Below, one piece after another: positions 24,901 through 33,564 of a stretch of DNA of 64,000 nt (the stretch's first letter is position 1; each line of letters starts with the position of its first letter). The DNA is taken from NCBI GenBank assembly GCA_934573735.1, contig CAKTMC010000001.1, positions 1-64,000 of the forward strand, written 5' to 3'. The stretch is from an uncultured Oscillospiraceae bacterium (lineage in GTDB: Bacteria > Bacillota > Clostridia > Oscillospirales > Oscillospiraceae). Position numbers and translations under genes: made by a program. The notes under the pieces were generated by a model. It saw nothing but the letters and a program-made list of their open reading frames with translations, did not search any database and was not told the DNA's origin.

Positions 24901-26225
24901 TATTCCTTCTCGCCTTTCTGCCGGATAACGATGCGTATCGGCGTACCCTCAAGGCCGAAAACGGCGCGTATCTGATTTTCAAGATAGCGCTGATATGAGA
25001 AGTGGAAAAGCTCGCGGGAGTTGCAGAATATGACGAAATTCGGCGGGCATATGCCGGTCTGCGTCATGTAGTAAATCTTCAGGCGGCGACCCTTGTCCGT
25101 AGGCGGCTGAACACGCGCCTGCGCGTCCGCAAGGACGTTATTGAGCATACCGGTGGTAATGCGCATATGGCTCTGGTCGTTGACAAAGTTGATAAGCTCA
25201 AAGATGCGGTCCGTGCGCTGACCCGTCATGGCGGAGATGAACACTATCGGAGCATAGCTCATAAAGCTCAGGTCGCGCATGATGTCCTTGCGCATCTTCT
25301 CCATGGTGCCGGTCTCCTTGTCGATGAGATCCCACTTGTTTACGACGATTATACTCGCCTTGCCCGCTTCATGCGCAAGACCCGCTATCTTGGTATCCTG
25401 CTCGGTCACGCCGTCGCGCGCGTCTATCATGATAAGGCAGACATCCGCGCGCTCGATGGCAAGCTGGGCGCGCATGACGGAGAACTTTTCTATCCTCTCG
25501 TCCACCTTCGACTTGCGGCGTATGCCGGCGGTGTCGATAAACATGAACTTGCCCGCTGCGTTTTCAAAGAGCGTGTCCACGGCGTCGCGGGTAGTGCCGG
25601 CAACGTTACTGACGATGAGGCGCTTTTCGCCGAGAATACGGTTTATGAGCGAGGACTTGCCGACGTTCGGCTTACCGATGACCGCGACCTTGACATAGTC
25701 CGGCTCCTCTTCCTCCTCGACCGTCTCCGGGAAGTATTTCAGGCACTCGTCAAGTAAATCTCCGGTGCCGTGACCGTGAACGGCGGAGACGGCGATGGGG
25801 TCTCCGAGACCGAGAGAATAAAACTCATAGAGCGCCGAATCCTCCGCGCCGGTGGAGTCCGCCTTATTTACGGCAAGCACCACGGGCTTTCTGGAGCGCA
25901 GCAGCATATTCGCAACGTCCTTATCCGCCGCGGTAACGCCGGTACGGATATCGGTGACGAGAACTATGACGTCCGCCGCGTTTATCGCGATCTGTGCCTG
26001 CTCACGCATGAACAGCAGTATCTCGCTGTCGGTCGTCGGCTCGATGCCGCCGGTATCGACTATATCAAATTTTCTGCCGCACCACTCGCACTCGGCGTAA
26101 AGCCTGTCGCGTGTGACACCGGGCGTGTCCTCGACTATAGAAAGACGCTGCCCGACAAGACGGTTAAAAAGCATGGATTTGCCGACATTCGGTCTGCCGA
26201 CTATTGCCACAAGAGGTCTTGACAT
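24900..26225 (-). CDS. der: Ribosome-associated GTPase Der (EngA)
   Basis: A 441-residue protein with two tandem GTPase domains (about 4-165 and 178-350) and a C-terminal KH-like domain (about 352-441). Both have complete P loops (GRPNVGKSMLFN and GKPNVGKSSLIN), DTGG/DTAG motifs and NKAD/NKWD. Der is needed for 50S subunit assembly. It is translationally coupled to the PlsY-like gene, an arrangement common in Firmicutes, and follows the DUF512 gene. Confidence 0.97.
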   Translation of the reverse strand: MSRPLVAIVGRPNVGKSMLFNRLVGQRLSIVEDTPGVTRDRLYAECEWCGRKFDIVDTGGIEPTTDSEILLFMREQAQIAINAADVIVLVTDIRTGVTAADKDVANMLLRSRKPVVLAVNKADSTGAEDSALYEFYSLGLGDPIAVSAVHGHGTGDLLDECLKYFPETVEEEEEPDYVKVAVIGKPNVGKSSLINRILGEKRLIVSNVAGTTRDAVDTLFENAAGKFMFIDTAGIRRKSKVDERIEKFSVMRAQLAIERADVCLIMIDARDGVTEQDTKIAGLAHEAGKASIIVVNKWDLIDKETGTMEKMRKDIMRDLSFMSYAPIVFISAMTGQRTDRIFELINFVNDQSHMRITTGMLNNVLADAQARVQPPTDKGRRLKIYYMTQTGICPPNFVIFCNSRELFHFSYQRYLENQIRAVFGLEGTPIRIVIRQKGEKE

Positions 26226-26303
26226 ATCTTTCCCTCCTCGTTTTATTTATATATTATACTATTATATTTAACTATATTAAATATTAAATATTAAATCTTG
26301 TTT

Positions 26304-27665
26304 TTAATTCTGATTATACTTGTAATAATCCGTGTCCTCGCCGCGCTCCGGGAGACGCAGCTCCGGCAGCTCGCCCGCCATGGCATCCCAGAGTGCAAAG
26401 CCGTCCTGCTCAATGGGATATATGGGCACGCCAAGCTCGCGCACGGCCTCCTCCAAGGTGATATCGTCAAGAAAATCCATCTCCTGACGGCGCAGCATAT
26501 TCTGCGAAATAAACAGCCGCTCTCCAAGCTCGCGCCCCTTGAGCTGCCTTATAAGATCCTGCCCGGTTATAAGCCCGGTGACATTGATGCTGTGTCCGAA
26601 AAAGTCGTTGACTATCGCGTAGACCCTGCCCTTTAGCTCCGGATACTTCTCATGCGCGATATCCACAAGCTTTTGAAAATACGGCGCGGCGGATACGCCG
26701 GTCGCTATCGTAAAGGGCACGCCGTCCGGTGCGTCCGAAAGCCTGAGCGCGGAGCGAAACTCCGTCTCAAGCAGGCGCAGCATACCCACGCCGTTTTCAA
26801 GCTGGGTGTGCTCCTCAAAAAATTCGTCCGGCGGGAACTCGCGCCCTGCCAGAATATAAAACTCGTCCCCGCAGAAGAAGATGCGCGTGCCGTGCTTTTC
26901 AAGGCACCTGTCGCCGAACTCGGTTATCATGTCCAGCGTCTCCGCCGCGTGCTCCTTTGTGAACGGCGTCAGCGGGTACAGCCCCTCGCGGAACTTCGTA
27001 AGCCCGACCGGGACTATGGAAACGCTGTGTACTCCGGGGTACATGGCCTCAAGCTCGCGCATGGTGCGCATAAGCTCCTCCCCGTCATTAAGCCCCGGAC
27101 AGCAGACTATCTGGCAGTTCATCGTGATGCCGGACTCGGCAAAGCGGCGCATGACCTCGATGGTCTCCCCGGCGCGGGGATTGCGCAGCATCTCACGGCG
27201 AAGCTCGGGATTTGTCGTGTGAACGGAGACGTTTATGGGGCTGATGTGCAGGGCGATAATGCGCTCTATCTCGCGCTTTGAAAGATTGGTGAGCGTGATA
27301 TAGTTGCCGAGCAGAAAGCTCAGGCGCGCGTCGTCGTCCTTGAAGTACATGGTGCGGCGCATACCCTTCGGGAGCTGGTCTATAAAGCAAAAGACACAGT
27401 TATTCGCGCAGGAGCGCGGCGTGTCCATAAGATAGCTTTCAAACTCAAGCCCCAAATCCCCGCCGACCGTCTTGCGGACGTGTACCTCTCTCTCGCTGCC
27501 GTCGGGACGGCGGAGGACAACGTGCAGCTCGCTGTCATAGGCGAAGAATTTATAGTCGAGCACGTCAAGTATTCTGTTGCCGTTTATGGATATAACCGCA
27601 TCGCCCGGGTGCGCCTTGCCGTGCAGGGGGCTGCCCCGGTCAACGGATTTGATAAGATTGTCCAT
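26304..27665 (-). CDS. DUF512 radical-SAM/PDZ protein
   Basis: A 453-residue protein. An N-terminal PDZ-like segment (about 10-65, GDAVISINGNRI) precedes a CANNCVFCFIDQLPKGMR motif (about 85-105) that supplies an iron-sulphur cluster, then a radical-SAM-like core, and the C-terminal DUF512 region (about 235-440). The reaction is not known. I placed the start at ATG 27665 (perfect CGGAGGAA) rather than an in-frame ATG at 27716. It lies upstream of der on the same strand, as in many Clostridia, with an AT-rich gap of 78 bases that may hold a promoter for der. Confidence 0.88.
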   Translation of the reverse strand: MDNLIKSVDRGSPLHGKAHPGDAVISINGNRILDVLDYKFFAYDSELHVVLRRPDGSEREVHVRKTVGGDLGLEFESYLMDTPRSCANNCVFCFIDQLPKGMRRTMYFKDDDARLSFLLGNYITLTNLSKREIERIIALHISPINVSVHTTNPELRREMLRNPRAGETIEVMRRFAESGITMNCQIVCCPGLNDGEELMRTMRELEAMYPGVHSVSIVPVGLTKFREGLYPLTPFTKEHAAETLDMITEFGDRCLEKHGTRIFFCGDEFYILAGREFPPDEFFEEHTQLENGVGMLRLLETEFRSALRLSDAPDGVPFTIATGVSAAPYFQKLVDIAHEKYPELKGRVYAIVNDFFGHSINVTGLITGQDLIRQLKGRELGERLFISQNMLRRQEMDFLDDITLEEAVRELGVPIYPIEQDGFALWDAMAGELPELRLPERGEDTDYYKYNQN

Positions 27666-27711
27666 GTTCCTCCGAAATCGCGCGGCGCAGCCAAATGCTC
27701 TGCTCCGCATA

Positions 27712-27745
27712 CGCAAAAGGAGGAAAGGTGCTACCCTTTCCTCCT
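27712..27745 (-). terminator. Terminator after rpmF
   Basis: On the minus strand AGGAGGAAAGG pairs with CCTTTCCTCCT and is followed by TTTTGCG. Confidence 0.75.
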
Positions 27746-27754
27746 CAAGCGTTT

Positions 27755-27943
27755 TTACTTGCTTTCCTCAACATTGATGACGGTACGGCCCTTGTACTGA
27801 CCGCAGTGCTTGCAAGCACGGTGAGGCATGCAGAACTCGCCGCAGTTGGGGCACTTGACGATTCCGGGAGCGGTGAGCTTCCAGGTAGAAGAACGTCTCT
27901 TGTCACGTCTCTGTCTCGATACTTTTCCTTTTGGGACTGCCAT
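27755..27943 (-). CDS. rpmF: 50S ribosomal protein L32
   Basis: A 62-residue L32 of the zinc-binding type: MAVPKGKVS start, basic N-half, then CPNCGE and CKHCGQY, two CxxC pairs that bind zinc. Part of the large ribosomal subunit. It follows yceD, the usual bacterial order, with an AGGAGGT ribosome site. Confidence 0.98.
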   Translation of the reverse strand: MAVPKGKVSRQRRDKRRSSTWKLTAPGIVKCPNCGEFCMPHRACKHCGQYKGRTVINVEESK

Positions 27944-27984
27944 GTTGACACCTCCTGATAACAGCTGTTCTGAGCAGCTCTATT

Positions 27985-28479
27985 TTAGTCTTTATCCAAA
28001 AGCTGCTCAAGCACAGCAAATCTTGGATCAATTTTTTTTCGGCACTCACAGGGGCCGAGGTTAAGGTTTTTGCCGCAGTCGGGACAAAGACCCTTGCAGT
28101 CCTCCTTACAGAGGAACTTGCTGTCCATATCCAGAATGAAGCAGGTGGACAAAATCTCGTCCAGGTCTATTTCGTCACCCTGAAGCAGAAACAGCTCCGG
28201 ATCGTCCTCGGCGTTCTCCTCCACGATGGTGGCGTGCAGCTTGGTGCGCTTGGTGCGCTCAAAGTCCGTGCCGCAGCGGTCGCATACACAGACCAGCTCC
28301 GCCCTGATCTCACCCGTCAGGTTCAAAATCCCGGCCTCGTTATATACGCGCCCGACTGCCGTGGGCTTTGACTTATACTCCTTTATCGCGGGGAAATCAA
28401 GTCTGTCCGTCTCAAGCTCTGTCGCAAAATCGACGGAGCCGCCCGGTATCTCAATTATCTCTCTCAGGTTAAGAAGCAT
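27985..28479 (-). CDS. yceD: DUF177 family protein YceD
   Basis: A 164-residue YceD/DUF177 protein. Features: a beta-rich N-half, CDRCGTDFER near 90, an acidic stretch (EENAEDDPELF), and a C-terminal CPDCGKNLNLGPC zinc-like cluster. In bacteria and plastids this family acts in 23S rRNA accumulation. It is cotranscribed with rpmF from a consensus promoter that overlaps a divergent promoter. Confidence 0.9.
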   Translation of the reverse strand: MLLNLREIIEIPGGSVDFATELETDRLDFPAIKEYKSKPTAVGRVYNEAGILNLTGEIRAELVCVCDRCGTDFERTKRTKLHATIVEENAEDDPELFLLQGDEIDLDEILSTCFILDMDSKFLCKEDCKGLCPDCGKNLNLGPCECRKKIDPRFAVLEQLLDKD

Positions 28480-28505
28480 AATACACCTCGCATAGTCGCT
28501 TAGAT

Positions 28506-28556
28506 ATTATAGATTAACTGACAAGGCTTGTCAACAGAAATTTTCTATAGTATAAT
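28506..28556. promoter_or_regulatory. Overlapping divergent promoters of yceD-rpmF and the pseudouridine synthase
   Basis: Minus strand: TTGACA (28529-28534), 17 bases, TATAAT (28506-28511). Plus strand: TTGTCA (28528-28533), 17 bases, TATAAT (28551-28556). The two -35 boxes overlap within a near-perfect TGACAAGGCTTGTCA palindrome (28519-28533), so polymerase can occupy only one at a time. Confidence 0.75.
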
Positions 28557-28589
28557 AAAAAAACAGAAAAAAAGAAAGGTTTTTACCTC

Positions 28590-29570
28590 ATGGGTATGAA
28601 AGAAATCACAATAAAAGCCAATGACGCCGGTCAGAGGCTCGATCGCTTTGTCGGAAAGGCCGTTCCGCTGCTGCCGGAGTCGCTGCTGCAAAAGTATATT
28701 CGTCTCAAGCGCATCAAGCTAAACGGCAAAGGAGCCAAGCGCGACACGCGGCTCAGTCTCGGCGATACACTCCAATTATACATCAACGACGAGTTTTTTG
28801 AAAGACCCCGCGAAGAAAATTCTTATCTCAAGGTCGGCACTCCGAGGCTGGATATCGTCTATGAGGACGAGAACATTCTCCTTGTGGACAAAAAGCCGGG
28901 CGTGCTGTGCCACAGCGCGGGCGTATGGGATTATAACACGCTCATCGCAAACATTCAGGCGTACATGGCGCAGAAGGGCGAGTGGCGGCCGCGTGAGGAG
29001 AATTCCTTTGCCCCCGCGCTATGCAACCGCATCGACCGCAACACCGGCGGCATCGTCATCGCCGCGAAGAACGCCGAGGCGCTGCGCATACTCAACGAGA
29101 AGATACGCGACCGCGAGATAGAAAAGTATTATCTCTGCGCCGTGCAGGGCAAGCCCAAGCCCGCCTGCGGGCGGCTTGAAAACTATCTTTTCAAGGACGC
29201 GGAGAAAAACAAGGTCTACGTCAAGTCCCGGCCGGAGCCGGGGGCGCGCACGGCGGTGACGGAGTACCGGGTGCTGTGCTCAAAGGGCGCGCTCTCCCTC
29301 GTCGAGTGCCGCCTGCTGACCGGGCGCACGCATCAGATACGCGCTCAGATGGCTCATGCGGGCTGGCCGCTTTTGGGCGACGGGAAGTACGGGGTGGAAA
29401 AGCTCAACCGCAGCTTCGGCGAAAAGGGTCAGGCGCTCTATTCGTACAGGCTTGAGTTTGCCTTTCCGACCGACGCCGGCTGTCTCGAATATCTGCGCGG
29501 GCGCGAGTTTCGCGTGAAGAGCGTGGACTTTGCGGAGAAATACTTCGGCGTGAGCAAGCTGGAATTCTAA
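28590..29570 (+). CDS. RluA-family pseudouridine synthase
   Basis: A 326-residue enzyme with an N-terminal S4 RNA-binding domain (about 10-65) and a pseudouridine synthase core. The catalytic Asp lies in CNRIDRNTGGIVIAAKN (near residue 150), and RTHQIRAQMAHAGWPLLGD is also present. It isomerises uridines in rRNA (RluC/RluD-like); the exact target cannot be assigned. The leading segment MGMKEITI gives two close ATGs; I keep the first, 28590. The ABC-F gene follows 31 bases later. Confidence 0.93.
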   Translation: MGMKEITIKANDAGQRLDRFVGKAVPLLPESLLQKYIRLKRIKLNGKGAKRDTRLSLGDTLQLYINDEFFERPREENSYLKVGTPRLDIVYEDENILLVDKKPGVLCHSAGVWDYNTLIANIQAYMAQKGEWRPREENSFAPALCNRIDRNTGGIVIAAKNAEALRILNEKIRDREIEKYYLCAVQGKPKPACGRLENYLFKDAEKNKVYVKSRPEPGARTAVTEYRVLCSKGALSLVECRLLTGRTHQIRAQMAHAGWPLLGDGKYGVEKLNRSFGEKGQALYSYRLEFAFPTDAGCLEYLRGREFRVKSVDFAEKYFGVSKLEF

Positions 29571-29601
29571 TTTTTATTATAAAATATTACGGAGAAAAAA
29601 T

Positions 29602-31209
29602 ATGCTTAGTGTAAACGATTTATCCATGCAGTTCGGCTCGTCCGTCCTGTTCTCCCGCGTTGACCTGCAATTCACCGCCGGCAACTGCTACGGCATCATC
29701 GGCGCGAACGGCGCGGGCAAATCCACCTTTATCAAAATTCTTTCCGGTGAGCTGGAGCCTACCTCGGGCAGCGTCGTGCTCGACCCGAAGCGCCGCATGT
29801 CCGTCCTCAAGCAGAACCAGAGTCTCTTTGACGACTACACCGTGCTCGACACGGTCATCATCGGCAACCAGCGTCTCTACGACTGCGGCAAGGAGAAGGA
29901 CGCGATATACGAGAAGGAGGACTTCACCGACGAGGACGGTATTCGCGCCGCAGAGCTTGAGGAGGAGTTCGCGGAGCTCGGCGGCTGGGAGGCGGAGTCC
30001 GATGCGGGGCGTATTCTTCAGGGACTCGGCGTGGACGTGAGCCTGCACGAGAGCCTTATGCGCGACGTTGACCCGCGCCTCAAGGTGAAGGTCTTGCTTG
30101 CGCAGGCGCTGTTCGGGCATCCGGACGTCATACTGCTTGACGAGCCTACGAATAACCTTGACCTTGCAAGCGTCGTCTGGCTTGAGGACTTTTTGATGGA
30201 TTACGAGGGCACCGTCCTTGTCGTCAGCCATGACCGCTACTTCCTCAATAACGTCTGCACTCATATCGTGGATATCGACTACGGCAAGATAAAGATGTAT
30301 ATCGGTAACTACGACTTCTGGTATGAGTCCAGCCAGCTCATCCAAAAGCTCATAAAGGACCAGAACAAAAAGGCGGAGCAGAAAATTCAGGAGCTTCAGA
30401 CCTTTATCGCCCGCTTCTCCGCAAACAAGTCGAAGTCGCGTCAGGCGACCTCGCGCCGTAAGCTGCTGGATAAGATAAGCGTCGAGGAGCTGCCCGCCTC
30501 AAACCGCCGCTACCCCTGGGTGGGCTTCAAGGCCGAGCGTGAGCCGGGCAAGGATCGCCTCTTTGTCACCGAGGTCAGCAAGACCGTGGACGGCGTAAAG
30601 CTTTTGGATAACGTGAGCTTCATCGTCGGCAAGGAGGATAAAATAGCCCTTGTCGGCAAAAACGAGCTTGCGGTCACGATGCTGTATAAGATACTCATGG
30701 GCGAGGAGGAGCCGGACAGCGGCAGCGTCAAGTGGGGCGCGTCCATCAGCCCGGCATACTTCCCCAAGGACAACGGCGCGTATTTTGACGGCTGCGAGCT
30801 TGACCTCATCGACTGGATGCGCCAGTTCTCGGAGGATAAGCGCGAGAGCTATCTGCGCACCTTCCTCGGACGTATGCTCTTCTCGGGCGACGACGTGTAT
30901 AAGACCGTCAAGGTGCTCTCCGGCGGCGAAAAGGTGCGCTGTATGCTCAGCCGTATGATGCTCTCGGGCGCAAACTTCCTGCTTTTCGACCAGCCGACGA
31001 ACCATCTCGACCTTGAGAGCATCGCCGCGCTGAATAACGGCATGGAGGCCTTTAAGTATAATATTATTTTCTCTTGCCACGACCATCAGCTCACCCAGAC
31101 CGTCGCAAACCGCATAATCGAGGTCACCGATACCGGCATAATCGACCGTATGTGCAGCTACGACGAGTATATGAACATAAGCGATTTGGAGTCGGGGATA
31201 AGAGAATAA
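29602..31209 (+). CDS. ABC-F ATPase with degenerate motifs (YkpA/YbiT type)
   Basis: A 535-residue twin-ATPase without membrane segments. ABC-F proteins work on the ribosome, in translation control or antibiotic protection. The first domain has Walker A GANGAGKST and LLDEPTNNLD, but RDVDPRLKVKVLL where LSGGE-type signatures stand. The linker (about 240-300) is basic. The second domain has GKNELAVTM in place of Walker A, so the Lys is Val, with an intact LSGGEKVR signature, LLFDQPTNHLD (Gln for Glu) and SCHDHQ. Overall similarity to YkpA/YbiT is clear. The loss of key residues makes normal two-site hydrolysis unlikely. Confidence 0.88.
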   Translation: MLSVNDLSMQFGSSVLFSRVDLQFTAGNCYGIIGANGAGKSTFIKILSGELEPTSGSVVLDPKRRMSVLKQNQSLFDDYTVLDTVIIGNQRLYDCGKEKDAIYEKEDFTDEDGIRAAELEEEFAELGGWEAESDAGRILQGLGVDVSLHESLMRDVDPRLKVKVLLAQALFGHPDVILLDEPTNNLDLASVVWLEDFLMDYEGTVLVVSHDRYFLNNVCTHIVDIDYGKIKMYIGNYDFWYESSQLIQKLIKDQNKKAEQKIQELQTFIARFSANKSKSRQATSRRKLLDKISVEELPASNRRYPWVGFKAEREPGKDRLFVTEVSKTVDGVKLLDNVSFIVGKEDKIALVGKNELAVTMLYKILMGEEEPDSGSVKWGASISPAYFPKDNGAYFDGCELDLIDWMRQFSEDKRESYLRTFLGRMLFSGDDVYKTVKVLSGGEKVRCMLSRMMLSGANFLLFDQPTNHLDLESIAALNNGMEAFKYNIIFSCHDHQLTQTVANRIIEVTDTGIIDRMCSYDEYMNISDLESGIRE

Positions 31210-31228
31210 AATAAGAGGAGGAAATAAA

Positions 31229-31597
31229 ATGACCGAAAACGATCTCAAGCTGCTGGACTTTCACATTACGGACATCACCTGCCACGTCAACACCGGCGTG
31301 AGCGAGGAGCTGCCAATGTCCATCAAGAGCAGCGTCAGTGCGCGTATGCCCGAGGAATTTGACGGCAGCCTCTATATCTATCTCAAGACGACCATCACCG
31401 GGCAGGACGAGTCGCTGTTTTTGCTGGACGTGCTGACAGAGACCATCGTGCAGCTTCCCGAGGGTAAGACGACGCTTGACGAGGAGGACGCGCCGCCCTG
31501 CATAAGCTTTGCCCGCCGCCGCAGCTATAAGGCGATACTTGAGCTGAGTCAGAGCATGGGCATCGCCCCCCTCGACCTTGAAAAGACGATAGAGTAA
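31229..31597 (+). CDS. Unknown small soluble protein, possibly SecB-like
   Basis: A 122-residue soluble protein with GAGGAGG upstream, 20 bases after the ABC-F gene and probably cotranscribed. An alternating beta pattern is followed by a C-terminal ISFARRRSYKAILELSQSMGIAPLDL segment. This end and the overall beta layout resemble SecB-like chaperones, which have a long C-terminal helix before a conserved PLDL/PLNL turn, but similarity is weak. No catalytic residues are evident. Confidence 0.55.
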   Translation: MTENDLKLLDFHITDITCHVNTGVSEELPMSIKSSVSARMPEEFDGSLYIYLKTTITGQDESLFLLDVLTETIVQLPEGKTTLDEEDAPPCISFARRRSYKAILELSQSMGIAPLDLEKTIE

Positions 31598-31611
31598 AAC
31601 GGGGAATAAAC

Positions 31612-31678
31612 AATGCGGCGATTTCGGCAATGCCGCGGAGCACTGCCCCTGTCAGGGGAAGTTGCGCTATGCGCCGAT
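31612..31678. repeat. Dispersed repeat, short copy C
   Basis: A short version of the family at 24001: GGCAATGCCGCGGAGCACTG, then CCCCTGTCAGGGG, then a TGCGCCGAT end like that at 23982. Non-coding, between convergent genes. Confidence 0.65.
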
Positions 31679-31704
31679 CTATACGTTTTCATCATTACAC
31701 ATAC

Positions 31705-31746
31705 CAAAAAGCTACCGCGGCAGGATGCACTGCCGCGGCGTTTTTA
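31705..31746. terminator. Bidirectional terminator
   Basis: CCGCGGCAG (31715-31723) pairs with CTGCCGCGG (31730-31738), flanked by AAAAA and TTTTT. It serves the unknown rightward gene and the leftward VOC gene. Confidence 0.9.
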
Positions 31747-32109
31747 TTCTCTTGTCGGTATTATTTCAAGCCAATAGCCGTCGGGGTCCTCGATGAAGTA
31801 TATGCCCATGGCGGGGTTTTCGTAGCATATGCAGCCCATTTTCTCATGCAGCGCATGGGCGGCGGCATAATCGTCGGTGCGGAAGGCAAGATGAAATTCG
31901 CCCTCCCCAAGCTCATAGCTCTGCGGATGCTCACGCAGCCACGTCAGCTCCAGCTCGAAATCGCCGGACTCGTCTTGCATATAGACTATCGTGAAGTCCT
32001 CCGTCTCCTTGCGGCGACCCTCACGCAGACCCAGTGCCTCGCGGTAAAAGCTCATGGAGCGCTCAAGGTCCGCGACGTTATAGTTTTCGTGTACCATCTT
32101 AAATTTCAT
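31744..32109 (-). CDS. VOC family protein (glyoxalase I-like)
   Basis: A 121-residue VOC protein with paired beta-alpha-beta repeats. Metal-site positions of glyoxalase I are present: His in MVHENYNV, Glu in FELELTW, His in FHLAF and Glu in YWLEIIP. The start MKFKMVHENYNVADLERSMSFY is typical of lactoylglutathione lyase-like proteins. It may detoxify methylglyoxal, which mgsA in this window would make, but without known glutathione the thiol partner is unclear. It lies directly downstream of the HD gene. Confidence 0.88.
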   Translation of the reverse strand: MKFKMVHENYNVADLERSMSFYREALGLREGRRKETEDFTIVYMQDESGDFELELTWLREHPQSYELGEGEFHLAFRTDDYAAAHALHEKMGCICYENPAMGIYFIEDPDGYWLEIIPTRE

Positions 32110-32130
32110 GACGTTCCTCCGTTCGGTATT

Positions 32131-33129
32131 TTATATTCCGCAAATCGGCGCGTCGAGCGGCTGCTCCATAAAGCTCTGAAGCTCCTCCGCAAACTCCGCG
32201 CTTATCACCGATAGCCTTCCCTTATCCAGTACAAGCGGGTCGATGCTCCTCTTTTTTGCCGGTATCACGCGGCTGTCTGCGTTACCGGCGAGTATTTCAT
32301 CACGGCTTAGCATCCTGTGCAGCGCACAATAGCGCTCCCACTCGGCGCATAGCTCCGCATCCGAGCGCAGCCGCGCTATGACCGCGTCCTCCGTGCCGTA
32401 AAGCTCCTCCATGCTGACCACTCCCCTGCCGACCGCCTTTTTCAGCAGCTCCGACAGGCGCTGCATCGCGTATCTGTCCTCCGGCGCGACGTATATCCGC
32501 GACATCTCAAGCGCATCCCACCCAAAGGCAAGCGCCGTGTCCGCCGTCTTGAACGCAAGCTCCGGCGCACCGTCCTCAGCGGTGGCTACGCAGATATCGT
32601 CATAATATGCCTGTAGGCACGCCGCCTCCCGCCGCGCAAAGCCCGAGAGATTTCCAAGCGTGTATTCCAGCCTGTCCGCCGAGAGACGCGGGCTGTCATT
32701 GTCGGCAATGGGATATATATGATAGTCGCTGACGGCGCTTAACGGTATGCCGTATTCCCCGAGCAGCGCCGAAAGCTCCGGCGAGTCTGCTATAATGCTC
32801 TCCGTGCGCCCCTCGGTGTACTCCTGACGCAGATAGTCCCCGTGCATAAAATCGACCGTATGCGCAAAGACCGGCGTTGCGATATCGTGAAAGAGCGCGG
32901 CAAGCGCCTGCTCCATGCTGCCTGTAAAGTGCCATGTGATAAGCCCCGCTCCGGCGCTGTGCCGATAGCGCGAATACGGCGGCAGACGGCGAAAGCGCGG
33001 GAAGCTCGTATATTCGCAGCCGCAATTCATGCCCACGCGCCGTATGCGCTGCATCGGAGGCGCTGCACAGAAGCGAGTAAACCACTCAGGCATTTGAGCG
33101 TGATATATAACTGCGCTTTTCTCGCACAT
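32131..33129 (-). CDS. HD-domain phosphohydrolase
   Basis: A 332-residue protein. The metal motif is in the N-half: YRHSAGAGLITWH, then LFHDIATPVFAHTVDFMHGD (about 95-115), the H..HD..D set of the HD family similar to dNTPase-like enzymes. The rest is helical with no second domain I recognise. It probably hydrolyses a nucleotide or phosphoester. The ribosome site is AAGGAG. Upstream lies ireB with its own terminator. Confidence 0.85.
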   Translation of the reverse strand: MCEKSAVIYHAQMPEWFTRFCAAPPMQRIRRVGMNCGCEYTSFPRFRRLPPYSRYRHSAGAGLITWHFTGSMEQALAALFHDIATPVFAHTVDFMHGDYLRQEYTEGRTESIIADSPELSALLGEYGIPLSAVSDYHIYPIADNDSPRLSADRLEYTLGNLSGFARREAACLQAYYDDICVATAEDGAPELAFKTADTALAFGWDALEMSRIYVAPEDRYAMQRLSELLKKAVGRGVVSMEELYGTEDAVIARLRSDAELCAEWERYCALHRMLSRDEILAGNADSRVIPAKKRSIDPLVLDKGRLSVISAEFAEELQSFMEQPLDAPICGI

Positions 33130-33172
33130 ATTGCTCTCCTTGTAACATAATTATATTTTGCTCAAAATCACG

Positions 33173-33197
33173 AAAACCGCCCGGAAAAGGCGGTTTT
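33173..33197 (-). terminator. Terminator after ireB
   Basis: On the minus strand AACCGCC pairs with GGCGGTT, followed by TTCGTGATTTT. Confidence 0.75.
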
Positions 33198-33212
33198 TGT
33201 GTTTTGTAAAGA

Positions 33213-33455
33213 TTATTTTGCCAGATAATTCTTCAGAAGCTCCTGAAGCAGCTCGTCCCTGTCAATGCGGCAGATAAGCGTGCGGGCATTGTTATAGTTG
33301 GTAATATAGGTCGGGTCCTCCGAAAGTATGTACCCCACGATCTGGTTTATCGGGTTATAGCCCTTGACCATGAGGGAATTATACACGGACGACAAAATCT
33401 CCTTCATCTCGGCCTTGCTGTCCAGCGCTGTGAATTTCCTTGTTGCATCCTCCAT
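33213..33455 (-). CDS. ireB: IreB family regulatory phosphoprotein
   Basis: An 80-residue IreB (DUF965/UPF0297) protein: an N-terminal tail with a [12 protein letters not shown] segment where the known protein is phosphorylated on Thr, then [21 protein letters not shown] and an [22 protein letters not shown] helix. In Enterococcus the protein is a substrate of the PASTA kinase IreK and influences cephalosporin tolerance. It usually lies near ruvX, which is not seen here. Ribosome site AAGGAGG. Confidence 0.95.
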   Translation of the reverse strand: MEDATRKFTALDSKAEMKEILSSVYNSLMVKGYNPINQIVGYILSEDPTYITNYNNARTLICRIDRDELLQELLKNYLAK

Positions 33456-33564
33456 GATGCCCCTCCTTTTCAGCTTTTTCTTAGCTATATTATAGCATAT
33501 ACATTTGTCAAGTAAAGTCGAAAAAACTAAACAAAAGGTTAATTTTTCTTAAGAGCGGATTAAT

